NCBI RefSeq assembly: GCF_013090115.1 | Contig: NZ_JABFNN010000030.1 | Coordinates: 248,001-312,000 of the forward strand | From: Flagellimonas amphidinii | GTDB taxonomy: Bacteria; Bacteroidota; Bacteroidia; Flavobacteriales; Flavobacteriaceae | Direction: 5' to 3' | Length of the DNA stretch: 64,000 bases | In this document: positions 1 to 8,992 of the stretch, piece after piece | How positions within the stretch are numbered: the first letter of the stretch is position 1 | How the letters are laid out: every line of letters begins with the position of its first letter | The notes under the pieces: model-generated | What the model was told of the DNA's origin: nothing | What the model saw: the letters and a program-made list of their open reading frames with translations, nothing else | Databases searched by the model: none | Position numbers and translations under genes: made by a program

Positions 1-192
1 GTATCCAGAAAAATAATCCCCTACAAACCTCTTACCCCACCCTTTTTTAACATAATTCAGTTCATAATTGACATGGGAATGTATTTTGGAATATCCAGGC
101 TCAACATTGGATTCAAATATTATAAATGTATCTCTTTCCAATACTACACAAATTACATCATTATCAACTTATCGGTTATAAAGCACCTTCAT
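1..192 (-). pseudogene. AraC-family regulator, N-terminal cupin part (partial, in-frame stop)
   Basis: Reading leftwards, the frame from 168 to the window edge is open and encodes a stretch with HSHVNYELNYV followed by GKRFVGDY. This is the pattern of the sugar-sensing cupin at the N-terminus of many Bacteroidetes AraC-type activators. The natural-looking start ATG at 192 (MKVLYNR) is followed after seven codons by TAA at 171-169, and then the frame continues. Either translation starts later (TTG at 141) or the gene is broken. It is divergent from susC at 482, the usual place for the regulator of such a locus. The C-terminal DNA-binding half lies outside the window. The family call is from pattern recognition only; the stop codon is seen directly. 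Confidence 0.55.
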
Positions 193-481
193 GTTTAATT
201 TACCAAAAACATTATTAAATTATTATCAAATAATCAATTATGTTAAAATAGTTTAATTTTATGAAAATATTCTTGAATTATTTCCTTTTTTTCCTTTCTA
301 CATTTATCCTGTTCAATCCTAGTTAACATTTTGAATAGTAAGATAGAATTGTTTTGATATTCAATATTATAGGATTTCATCGCCATAATTCTACTTCCTT
401 TTATAGTATTTATGGCATTTTACAAATTATTAGCTTAATCGTTTAAGCATATGAAAAATTAACCACTACAACAACAAATGT
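193..481. other. Intergenic region before susC
   Basis: About 290 AT-rich bases lie between the AraC-like fragment and the first susC. It should hold the divergent promoters. I saw no exact TAnnTTTG with a correctly placed upstream TTTG. TTTTG occurs near 329-333 and 352-356, with spacing too short to call. No coding frame of note. Confidence 0.4.
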
Positions 482-3400
482 ATGAAGACAACTATTTTAA
501 AAGACCTCTCAGTGCGAAAAACACTAAAAATGGCATTGTACGCTTTGCCATTTTATTTAGTGATGACCACTGCTGCATTTGGTCAAAAAACAGTAACAGG
601 TATCATAACTGATGCTTCCACTGCAGCGCCACTTCCCGGGGCAACAGTTTTGGTAAAAGGAACAACAAACGGTGTAACAACAGATTTTGACGGTAATTAT
701 CAGATTACCGTGGATTCTGAAAGTGACATATTGATATTCAGCTATATAGGATATCAAGCCCAAGAACTATCCGTTGAAGGAAAATCAGAGATCAATGTCA
801 ATCTGGCTGTTGGCACAAATAGTCTGGATGAGGTAGTAATCGTTGGGTACGGTAGCCAATCCAAAAGAAATATTACTGGTGCCATGTCATCGGTAGACGT
901 GGAAAAAGTCAATCAGAGCTTGCCCAATGTCAATATTGCCCAATCACTCACAGGTGCTACGGGCGTTCAATTCATTGGAGATGGCCGACCTGGACAAAGT
1001 GGTGCGCTACTGATACGGGGACAGAGCTCTTTAAGTGGATCCAATGACCCTCTAATAGTGTTGGACGGTATCATATTCAATGGTGAATTAAACGATATTA
1101 ACCCCCAAGATATTAAAACCATAGATATCCTAAAAGATGCCAGTTCTACGGCAATTTATGGATCAAGGGCTGCCAACGGGGTTATCCTGATCACTTCCAA
1201 ATCAGGAAAAACTGCAAAGCCCAAAGTCAGTGTCAACTTATTTTCTGGTCTTTCCGACCCTACCAACACCATTCAATTGTTAAGTCCAGACAGGTATATT
1301 GAAAGGAGGCTTGAATGGAGAAGGCAAAGTGGTCTAGAGGCGGATCCCAATCAATTGTCCACGTATTTTTCCCCAACAGAAGCGGAGAACATTGCCAATG
1401 GGGTTTCTGTAGACCCCTTTGACTTAGCACTGCAACAAGGTTCCATCCATTCCGTAGATGCCAGTGTATCTGGAAGGACAGAGGGAACCAACTATTTTGC
1501 ATCAACCTCCTTTAGTGATAATAAAGGGTTGGTCATCAATGACAATGAAAAGCGTATAACTACTCGTGTCAATTTGGTTTTTGACCTTGCCAAATGGCTG
1601 GATGTTGGTGTAAATGCCATGTATTCCAGACGAGATCTATCCGGCCTCGGGGCCAGTCTTTTCGATGCTTATCGAAGTAGCCCTTATGGAACCTTCTACA
1701 ACGAGGATGGAAGCCCAACGCAATACTCCGTACCTTCTGAAAGAGCTGCAAGTAGCCCTTTATGGAACGATTATTTTACAAAGAACGATGAAATAAAAAA
1801 CAATCTTTTTAGCAACATATTTGCGGAATTGAGCACGCCCCTTTTTGGTGGGGAACTGTCTTATAGAATGAACTATTCCCCCAACATACGGTGGGAGCAT
1901 GAATACAACTATAGAAGGCAAGACCCCAACTCGGACAGTAATACTACGTATGCCAACAAATACAATCGAAACGATTTTGATTGGCTCCAAGAAAACATCG
2001 TAACCTATAAGAAAGCCTTGGGAGAGGCCCATAAATTTGATATTACTCTACTTTATAGCCGAAATCACCAAGAGTATGAGGAAACATATGCAGAGTCTGG
2101 GCAATTAAGCCTTGACGGACTGGGTTATGACAACCTAGGCCTGGGAACCAATATTCAGGCCAGCTCTTATGCCCAAAAAATTGATGGGGTGTCCTATATG
2201 GGTAGGGTCAACTATCAACTTTTAGACAGATATCTGTTTACTTTGACAGCACGAAGGGATGGTAGTTCCGTATTTGCAAAGAACAATAAATATGCAACTT
2301 TTCCATCCGCAGCGTTTGGTTGGATCATCAGTGACGAACCCTTTTTCAATGAGGACAGCAGTATCAATTTATTAAAGCTTCGCTTGTCATACGGTTCTGT
2401 TGGTAACCAAGCCATAGACCCATATCAATCTTTGAGTCTTTCGAGTACAACGGGCTATGTATTTGGTAATGGTGGAAGTACCTCAATCGGTGTCGTGCCT
2501 TCGACCCTTGGTAACAACGATTTGAAATGGGAGACCACTACCAGTACAAATATTGGTTTGGATTTTGGTTTACTTTCTGGTCGCATCAATGGTTCTTTGG
2601 AATGGTACAACAGCAAAACCGAGGACCTGCTCGTGCGAAGAAGTATCCCCGTAACTGGAGGGTTCAGCAGTATACTGACCAATATAGGGGAGGTTAATAA
2701 CACGGGTATAGAGCTGCAATTAAATTCGGTCAATGTACGGAACGATAATTTTGAGTGGACCACATCCTTTAATTTCGGCTACAACAAGAATGAAATTGTA
2801 CATCTGTTCGGAACAGATTTGGATGGTGACGGAAAAGAAGATGACAGTATAGCGAACGGTTGGTTTATCGGTCAGCCCATAAATTCATTTTTTGACTATC
2901 AGTTTGACGGTATTTACCAAGAAGGAGATACGGATATTCCCGAAGGATTTTCTCCAGGCTTTGTTAGGGTGAAGGACATCAATGGAGATGGTGAGATCAC
3001 CTCCGATGACAGAACTGTGGTTGGTTCTGGAGATGTACCGGAATATACCATGGGACTCAGGAACAATTTTACCTATAAAAATTTCACCTTATCCGTATTT
3101 GTCAACTCCCTTTTGGGCTGGGAAGCCCCGTTCAACCTTATTAATCCCTTGGTTCCGGGCAGAAGTATAAACCAATATGATGGCGGATGGTGGACACCCG
3201 AGAACCAATCCAATAGCCGTCCATCGCTGTTGTACAGTAATCCATTGGGCATTGATTGGTACTCCAGTAGGAACTTTGTCAGGATTCGGGATGTTTCCTT
3301 GACCTATCAATTTGATCAAGAAGTGCTTGACAAATTGAAACTCTCAAGCTTAAGATTGTCACTCAGTGCCAAAAACTTATACACGTTCACAGATTGGTTG

Positions 3401-3505
3401 GGGTCAGACCCGGAAAGTGGCGACAATTATACTTCCATACAAGGAAGCAGTAATCTTTATCCATTGCCCAGGACATTTTCCCTCGGTCTAAATATTGGAT
3501 TCTAA
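482..3505 (+). CDS. SusC/RagA family TonB-linked outer membrane transporter
   Basis: Outer membrane beta-barrel that imports oligosaccharides using TonB energy, working with the SusD lid encoded next. The 1007-residue protein has a signal peptide ending near residue 35 (AFGQ), a carboxypeptidase-regulatory-like sandwich (about 36-110, with PLPGATVLVKG and DFDGNY), and the family signature around 116-138 (DEVVIVGYG then TGA). The plug domain and a long C-terminal barrel follow, ending in an aromatic residue (NIGF). Length is typical for the family. It is the first gene of a run with SusD (32-base gap) and probably the downstream enzymes. Substrate cannot be read from the sequence; the neighbours suggest an acidic or deoxy sugar glycan. 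Confidence 0.95.
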   Translation: MKTTILKDLSVRKTLKMALYALPFYLVMTTAAFGQKTVTGIITDASTAAPLPGATVLVKGTTNGVTTDFDGNYQITVDSESDILIFSYIGYQAQELSVEGKSEINVNLAVGTNSLDEVVIVGYGSQSKRNITGAMSSVDVEKVNQSLPNVNIAQSLTGATGVQFIGDGRPGQSGALLIRGQSSLSGSNDPLIVLDGIIFNGELNDINPQDIKTIDILKDASSTAIYGSRAANGVILITSKSGKTAKPKVSVNLFSGLSDPTNTIQLLSPDRYIERRLEWRRQSGLEADPNQLSTYFSPTEAENIANGVSVDPFDLALQQGSIHSVDASVSGRTEGTNYFASTSFSDNKGLVINDNEKRITTRVNLVFDLAKWLDVGVNAMYSRRDLSGLGASLFDAYRSSPYGTFYNEDGSPTQYSVPSERAASSPLWNDYFTKNDEIKNNLFSNIFAELSTPLFGGELSYRMNYSPNIRWEHEYNYRRQDPNSDSNTTYANKYNRNDFDWLQENIVTYKKALGEAHKFDITLLYSRNHQEYEETYAESGQLSLDGLGYDNLGLGTNIQASSYAQKIDGVSYMGRVNYQLLDRYLFTLTARRDGSSVFAKNNKYATFPSAAFGWIISDEPFFNEDSSINLLKLRLSYGSVGNQAIDPYQSLSLSSTTGYVFGNGGSTSIGVVPSTLGNNDLKWETTTSTNIGLDFGLLSGRINGSLEWYNSKTEDLLVRRSIPVTGGFSSILTNIGEVNNTGIELQLNSVNVRNDNFEWTTSFNFGYNKNEIVHLFGTDLDGDGKEDDSIANGWFIGQPINSFFDYQFDGIYQEGDTDIPEGFSPGFVRVKDINGDGEITSDDRTVVGSGDVPEYTMGLRNNFTYKNFTLSVFVNSLLGWEAPFNLINPLVPGRSINQYDGGWWTPENQSNSRPSLLYSNPLGIDWYSSRNFVRIRDVSLTYQFDQEVLDKLKLSSLRLSLSAKNLYTFTDWLGSDPESGDNYTSIQGSSNLYPLPRTFSLGLNIGF

Positions 3506-3537
3506 TAAAATCATAAATAAACTTAAAACAAAGTATC

Positions 3538-5178
3538 ATGATATCACTTTTTAATACAGATAAGTTTGTTAAAAGAAACTTCTTGTTCCCCATACTGGCA
3601 CTTTTCATTATTTCCCTTTCTTCCTGCGAAGATGATTTTCTCAATGAAAGCCCTCCTTCCTCTCTCAATAACGAAGGAACCCTTACGACCAAAGACGGGT
3701 TTGAAGCCTACTTGATTGGTTTGGTAAGGAATGCCAGGGAAGAATACTCAAAATACGACAACAATTTTTTTATAACCAATTTTCCCGGAACCGATGTTGG
3801 TTCAGATGCAGGGGCGGAATACTTCACGTACAGGAACTGGGTCTCTTATTTGACCCCGATCACCTCCGAAGTAGGAAATAATTGGGATTGGGCCTATACC
3901 CAGATGATAGCTAACGCGAATACCATAATAGAGTATGCTGAAAAACCCGAACTTGCGGACATCTTTGCCGATGAAGCGGAAAAGAATGCAATTATTGCAG
4001 AAGCCCGATTTTTTAGGGGATATACCTATAATTTTTTGGCAAATCTTTACGGGGGGGTCCCAATAGTTGACAAAGTTGAAGGAACACCCAAGTTTGATTA
4101 TGTCCGGGCCAGTAGGGCACAAGTTTATGAATTTGCCAAAGATGACCTAGTGTATGCATCCCAATGGTTGCCAGAGACTACCGATCAAGAGGGGAGAATC
4201 GTTAAAGCGGCCGCAGATCATTTATTGAGCGAGGTCTACATAAGCCTCAATGATTATACCAATGCAATAGCCAGTGCTTCGGATGTTATAGATTCTGACC
4301 TCTATCATTTAATGACAGAACGTTTTGGAGTAAACGCTGGGGAGCCCGGGGATGTCTATTCCGATTTGTTCACCACGGGAAATATCAACCGAAGTAGTGG
4401 AAACATGGAATCCATCTACGTTTGGCAATTTGAATCTTACACCTCGGGAGGATCCGGATCCGCATGGGGCAATCAGGCACCTCGGAACATGCATCCATTT
4501 TTGACCAAGATAACGGACCCCAACGGTGTATCGAACATACCTACCGATGAACTCAATAGAGGTGTGGGACGTGTCCGGGGAACCCCATACGCCCTATACG
4601 ATATTTGGACAGATCCAAACGACATCAGAAATTCAGAATACAACTTTAGGAGAACTTTTTATTACAACAATCCCGAATCAGCATTTTTTGGCCAGGAAAT
4701 ACCACCAAGTACTGTTGCAGAAGACACATTGAGAAGGATGTACCCCTACCCTAGGAAGCATGAAGGAACTCCTTGGCAAGGGTCCAATAGTAACGGTAGG
4801 ACCAGTGAAGATGTTTATGTCTTTAGATTGGCCGAAACCTATTTATTAAGAGCGGAAGCCTATTTTAGGGATGGCCAATCACAAAATGCAGCGGACGACA
4901 TCAATACGATAAGAGCAAGGTCCAATGCCGCGGCAATTACTGCCGGTGATGTATCCCTCGATTATATTCTTGATGAAAGGGCAAGAGAATTAATGTACGA
5001 GGGCAGAAGACGAAAAACCTTGATCAGGATGGGAGTCCTTGTTGAAAGGGTAAGGCAATATGGACTTTTTGAAAGTGGCAGGGAAACCATTCAGGATTAT
5101 CATAACTTATGGCCAATTCCACAGACCGCAATAGATGCAAACATTGGGGCCGAACTGGAACAAAATCCGGGATATTAA
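3538..5178 (+). CDS. SusD/RagB family surface glycan-binding lipoprotein
   Basis: Surface lipoprotein that caps the partner SusC barrel and captures glycan. The signal peptide ends in SLSSC, with lipidated Cys30 followed by acidic residues (EDD), the usual surface-export pattern of Bacteroidetes. The helical TPR-like core carries the familiar ARFFRGYTYNFLANLYGG and, near the C-terminus, DERARELMYEGRRRKTLIR. The end WPIP...QNPGY is typical of RagB/SusD. At 546 residues it has normal length. It pairs with the SusC gene 32 bases upstream. A perfect palindrome follows the stop codon and may lower read-through into the enzyme genes. Confidence 0.95.
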   Translation: MISLFNTDKFVKRNFLFPILALFIISLSSCEDDFLNESPPSSLNNEGTLTTKDGFEAYLIGLVRNAREEYSKYDNNFFITNFPGTDVGSDAGAEYFTYRNWVSYLTPITSEVGNNWDWAYTQMIANANTIIEYAEKPELADIFADEAEKNAIIAEARFFRGYTYNFLANLYGGVPIVDKVEGTPKFDYVRASRAQVYEFAKDDLVYASQWLPETTDQEGRIVKAAADHLLSEVYISLNDYTNAIASASDVIDSDLYHLMTERFGVNAGEPGDVYSDLFTTGNINRSSGNMESIYVWQFESYTSGGSGSAWGNQAPRNMHPFLTKITDPNGVSNIPTDELNRGVGRVRGTPYALYDIWTDPNDIRNSEYNFRRTFYYNNPESAFFGQEIPPSTVAEDTLRRMYPYPRKHEGTPWQGSNSNGRTSEDVYVFRLAETYLLRAEAYFRDGQSQNAADDINTIRARSNAAAITAGDVSLDYILDERARELMYEGRRRKTLIRMGVLVERVRQYGLFESGRETIQDYHNLWPIPQTAIDANIGAELEQNPGY

Positions 5179-5185
5179 TCAAACC

Positions 5186-5221
5186 ACGGGCTTCTCCCCT
5201 TTATAAAGGGGAGAAGCCCGT
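5186..5221. terminator. Perfect 36-base palindrome after susD (terminator or attenuator)
   Basis: Eighteen bases from 5186 (ACGGGCTTCTCCCCTTTA) are followed directly by their exact reverse complement to 5221. The RNA would fold into a very stable hairpin 7 bases after the susD stop. The bases after it are A-rich, not U-rich, so it is not a classic rho-independent terminator. Partial termination or 3'-end protection of the susCD message is the likely role, which would give high SusCD and low enzyme expression. Confidence 0.7.
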
Positions 5222-5257
5222 CTAAAAAAGAAATTAACAACCAAAATTCTAAAAAGC

Positions 5258-6301
5258 ATGAAATTCATAACTCGTATGATGCTGTTCTTCTTTCTTGTGC
5301 TCAGTATAAGTTGTCAAAAGAACATTACGGTCAAAGTACTTTCAGAAAAAATGGTCTATGACCATCCTCCTTTTTCGGAATGCCATGCATCCACAATTGA
5401 AGAAGTTGGCGCAGGCAAACTAATGGTTTCTGCTTTCGGAGGAACCAAGGAGGGAAACAAGGATGTCTGCATATGGCTGTCCGCATCATCCACTGATGGG
5501 CAATGGCTACCTCCAAAAAAAATGGCCGATGGGATAATCAACGATTCCCTAAGGCATCCCACATGGAATCCTGTTTTGTTCAAATCAGACTCTGGAAAGT
5601 TGTCTTTGTTCTATAAAGTCGGCCCTTCTCCAAGAGAATGGTGGGGAATGGTCAGGGATTCTGATGATGACGGAAAGACTTGGGGCAAACCCCAAATGCT
5701 TCCCAAAGGTATTTTAGGGCCCATAAAGAACAAACCCATACAATTGGAAGATGGGACAATTCTCAGCCCCACCAGTACGGAAAGTTTAGATGCCAAAATA
5801 TGGAGGTCGGCAATAGAAGTTTCAAAAAATGATGGAAAGACATGGGCCAAACATGATTTTCCTTCAAACGATACTGAAAAGGTAATACAGCCCACCTTAC
5901 TTTTAATGCCCAATGGGGACATAAAGGCCTTGATGAGGAGCAATCAGGATGTGATAATGGAAAGTAACAGTAATGATCAGGGCAATACTTGGTCCAAAGT
6001 AACCAGGGGAAAACTCCTTAATCCCAATAGTGGAATTGATGCCGTCAATCTTGAAGAAGGGGGCTATTTACTGGTCTACAATCCTCTTGTAAAGGGAGGT
6101 CATTGGTCAAATGGAAGGAACAAACTTTCATTGGCCTATAGCAAGGATGGTGTTGCATGGGAAGACATCCTTGTCCTTGAGGACCATGAAAAGGGCGAGT
6201 TCAGCTATCCTGCGATCATTCAGGCACAAGATGGCAAGATCCATGTTACATACACGTATAACAGGATCAACGTGAAGCATCTCATATTGGAGTTTCTTTA
6301 A
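5258..6301 (+). CDS. Sialidase-like (BNR repeat) beta-propeller lipoprotein
   Basis: Lipoprotein (signal ending LSISC, Cys19) with a six-bladed sialidase-like fold. Asp-box type repeats are visible: SDDDGKTW, SKNDGKTW, SNDQGNTW and a weaker SKDGVAW. It matches the widespread BNR_2 group often annotated exo-alpha-sialidase. However, the F/YRIP motif that supplies the first catalytic arginine in true sialidases is not found: the equivalent stretch reads FSECHASTIEE. Other hallmarks of this subgroup are NPVLF, YKVGPSPREWWGM and GPIKNKP. The sialidase name is therefore doubtful; a different glycoside cleavage is possible. The neighbouring NAL-type aldolase keeps a sialic acid or sugar-acid theme open. 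Confidence 0.7.
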   Translation: MKFITRMMLFFFLVLSISCQKNITVKVLSEKMVYDHPPFSECHASTIEEVGAGKLMVSAFGGTKEGNKDVCIWLSASSTDGQWLPPKKMADGIINDSLRHPTWNPVLFKSDSGKLSLFYKVGPSPREWWGMVRDSDDDGKTWGKPQMLPKGILGPIKNKPIQLEDGTILSPTSTESLDAKIWRSAIEVSKNDGKTWAKHDFPSNDTEKVIQPTLLLMPNGDIKALMRSNQDVIMESNSNDQGNTWSKVTRGKLLNPNSGIDAVNLEEGGYLLVYNPLVKGGHWSNGRNKLSLAYSKDGVAWEDILVLEDHEKGEFSYPAIIQAQDGKIHVTYTYNRINVKHLILEFL

Positions 6302-6355
6302 AACTGAACTTGCATAGCCAATTAAAATTGATTTCTAAAAAAACTAAAAAGAACA

Positions 6356-7300
6356 ATGAACTTACTTCCAGATGGACTATGGCCGGTAATGTTGACACCT
6401 TTCAATGATTCAAACCATGTTGATGTCCCAAATCTTCATGAACTCACCCAATTCTATTTAAAAACTGGAGCAAGTGGGCTTTTTGCCAATTGCCTTTCCA
6501 GCGAAATGTTCCAACTTAACCAAGAAGAACGTTTGTTGATCATAAAGGAGGTTCTGGCATCTACAGACAATAAAGTGCCTGTAATAGCCACGGGAACCTT
6601 CGGGGGGAATTTGGATAGGAATGCCGATTTTTCAAAACAGATTTTTGATTTGGGGGTTACAGCAGTGGTCATAAATTCAAATCAATTCTGTGATGAATTT
6701 GGAAGTGAGGATGGATTTAAGCTGAAAATGGAAAAATTCATAAAAAAGACCGAGGGGATTCCCTTGGGAATTTATGAATGCCCAATACCCTATAAACGTA
6801 AAATTTCACCTAGTTTGCTAAAATGGCTTGCCGGTTCAGGCCGTTTTTTGTACCACAAGGATACCTCTTGCAATATTGAAGAAATTGCCCAAAAGCTCAA
6901 AGCGGTGGAAAATTCAAACTTAGGGTTCTTCAATGCACACGTCCCCACCGGACTGGAATCCATCAAGCTTGGGGCCAAGGGCCTATCCCCCATTGGGGCC
7001 AACATGTATCCCGAATTATTCAACCATTTGCTCCTTAAACATCGTGAGGGCGATGATGACAGTGCAAAGAAATTGGACACCCTACTATCTGTCATGGATA
7101 AGATCATACACCAAAACTATCCCTATTGTGCAAAATATTTCTTGAACAAAAGAGGGTTGAACATGAATACACAATGCCGTGGCCCAAGAGCTGCAATGAC
7201 CAAAAAAGATTATTTGGACATTCAATTAATAATGAATATGCTCATGGATATATCCGAGTCGTTCAATATAGAATTATATAGCTTTAAGATTTGTCACTAG
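6356..7300 (+). CDS. DHDPS/N-acetylneuraminate lyase family aldolase
   Basis: Cytosolic (beta/alpha)8 class I aldolase of the dihydrodipicolinate synthase / NanA superfamily, 314 residues. Tyr140 (in GIYECP) and the Schiff-base Lys168 (in YHKDTS) are both present, 28 residues apart as in E. coli NanA (Tyr137/Lys165). The usual GS/TGE pyruvate-binding loop reads LSSEM (residues 47-51), so the pocket differs from both NanA and DapA. It lies between the sialidase-like gene and a symporter, which suggests cleavage of an imported keto-acid sugar such as a sialic acid or a 2-keto-3-deoxy acid. The exact substrate is unknown. Confidence 0.8.
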   Translation: MNLLPDGLWPVMLTPFNDSNHVDVPNLHELTQFYLKTGASGLFANCLSSEMFQLNQEERLLIIKEVLASTDNKVPVIATGTFGGNLDRNADFSKQIFDLGVTAVVINSNQFCDEFGSEDGFKLKMEKFIKKTEGIPLGIYECPIPYKRKISPSLLKWLAGSGRFLYHKDTSCNIEEIAQKLKAVENSNLGFFNAHVPTGLESIKLGAKGLSPIGANMYPELFNHLLLKHREGDDDSAKKLDTLLSVMDKIIHQNYPYCAKYFLNKRGLNMNTQCRGPRAAMTKKDYLDIQLIMNMLMDISESFNIELYSFKICH

Positions 7301-7339
7301 AAAAAATAAATAGAGATAAACCAAATTGATGCAACAATT

Positions 7340-8827
7340 ATGAGGACGGTAGATTTAATCATTTTTTTGGCCTTTATAATTGGGGTGACAATTTTTGGCG
7401 GAAGGTTCTATAAAAAGAAGAACACATCCCAATCCTACACCTTGGGGAGTTCCATTCCAGATTGGGTGGTCACCATGTCCATTTTTGCCACTTTTGTCAG
7501 CAGTATCAGTTATTTGGCCCTTCCGGGAAGCTCCTATAGCTCAAACTGGAACGCCTTTGTATTTAGCTTATCGTTGCCCATAGCTTCTTTGGTCGCCGTC
7601 AAATTTTTTGTCCCGTTGTACAGAAAGATCAACAGTCCATCCGCATATACATATTTGGAGGTTAGATATGGACCATGGGCAAGCATTTATGCTTCACTAT
7701 GCTATTTGTTTACCCAGATTATGCGTATTGGCACCATATTATATTTATTGGCCTTGACCCTAAATGCCCTTACCGATTGGGATATTGCAACCATAATAAT
7801 TGTTACTGGGGCATTGGTTGCAATATACTCGGCCCTAGGGGGAATATCTGCAATTCTTTGGACAGATGCCATACAAGGTATCATATTGATTGCCGGATCG
7901 CTTATCTGCCTTTTATATCTATTTATAAAAATGCCGGAAGGGCCAATGCAGATTTTTGAAATTGGATTCTCTCAGAACAAATTCAGTTTGGGGGATTTCA
8001 ATTTTGATTTTACCGAGTCCACATTTTGGGTAGTACTTATTTACGGTGTCTTCATCAACCTACAAAATTATGGAATCGACCAAAATTATGTACAGCGGTA
8101 TATGGTTTCAAAATCAGAAAAATCCGCTAAAAAATCCGCTTTGATAGGAGGGTTGATGTATATTCCCATATCTGCTATTTTCCTTTTGATTGGTACATCT
8201 CTTTTTGCCTATTATCAAACTGTCAGCCAACTACCTCCAGAATTAATGGAACCAAACTCCGGTGACAAGATTTTCCCTTATTTTATAGCTAATGAGCTAC
8301 CGGTCGGAATAAGTGGGATCCTTATGGCCTCTATTTTCGCCGCGGGTATGAGTACCATTTCAACCAGTTTAAATAGTTCCGCAACCGTTTTTTATACAAA
8401 CTATATCAAAAAGATTATTTCCAACAAAAAGGTGGGTTATCTTCTGAAAGGGGATGGGGTAAAATACCTGTACATATTGTCCATAGCCATTTCCATTATC
8501 GGGATTGGGGTATCCATTTTGATGATAAATGTCAAAAGTGCCTTGGACGTATGGTGGAAATTATCATCAATTTTTAGTGGAGGTATGCTTGGTCTATTTT
8601 TATTGGGGGTTTTCTTGAAGTCAAAAAACAAGCTCGCACCAATTCTGGGAACAGTTTCGGGAATATTGGTCATTTTCTACTTGAATTTTCCGGGTCTGGG
8701 TGGTACCACAAATGACAATACCTCCCAGTTCCACCCATACCTTACCATTGTTTTTGGCACCATGACCATATTTCTCATTGGTTTCCTGATATCATTGTTA
8801 TTGCCATATAAATCGAAATCAAAATAA
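7340..8827 (+). CDS. Sodium:solute symporter (SSS family)
   Basis: Inner membrane Na+-coupled symporter, 495 residues with about 13 predicted membrane helices and no signal peptide. The N-terminal GVTIFGGRFYKKKNTSQSYTLG and the TM2 region WVVTMSIFATFVSSISYLALPG are typical of the SSS (SLC5-like) family. It starts 39 bases after the aldolase gene and ends before a clear terminator, so it is the last gene of the susCD-sialidase-aldolase run. A role in carrying the monosaccharide released in the periplasm is inferred from context; SSS members in nan clusters carry sialic acid. Confidence 0.88.
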   Translation: MRTVDLIIFLAFIIGVTIFGGRFYKKKNTSQSYTLGSSIPDWVVTMSIFATFVSSISYLALPGSSYSSNWNAFVFSLSLPIASLVAVKFFVPLYRKINSPSAYTYLEVRYGPWASIYASLCYLFTQIMRIGTILYLLALTLNALTDWDIATIIIVTGALVAIYSALGGISAILWTDAIQGIILIAGSLICLLYLFIKMPEGPMQIFEIGFSQNKFSLGDFNFDFTESTFWVVLIYGVFINLQNYGIDQNYVQRYMVSKSEKSAKKSALIGGLMYIPISAIFLLIGTSLFAYYQTVSQLPPELMEPNSGDKIFPYFIANELPVGISGILMASIFAAGMSTISTSLNSSATVFYTNYIKKIISNKKVGYLLKGDGVKYLYILSIAISIIGIGVSILMINVKSALDVWWKLSSIFSGGMLGLFLLGVFLKSKNKLAPILGTVSGILVIFYLNFPGLGGTTNDNTSQFHPYLTIVFGTMTIFLIGFLISLLLPYKSKSK

Positions 8828-8880
8828 TAATAGAACAAATGTTTAGTAGTAGTAAGTTTTGAGTTAGTTTAGTTAATTTG

Positions 8881-8915
8881 GACCGTCTCCAGAATCTAAG
8901 GAGGCGGTTTTTTTA
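8881..8915 (+). terminator. Rho-independent terminator
   Basis: Stem ACCGTCTCC (8882-8890) pairs with GGAGGCGGT (8900-8908, one G-U pair) across a short loop, followed by a run of T. It closes the operon ending with the symporter at 8827. Confidence 0.85.
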
Positions 8916-8992
8916 TCCAAGGTTTAGGTTCATTTACCACCATGATATAAATAATAGAGTAATAGTATAGTTTCATAAAACATATAGCATAT

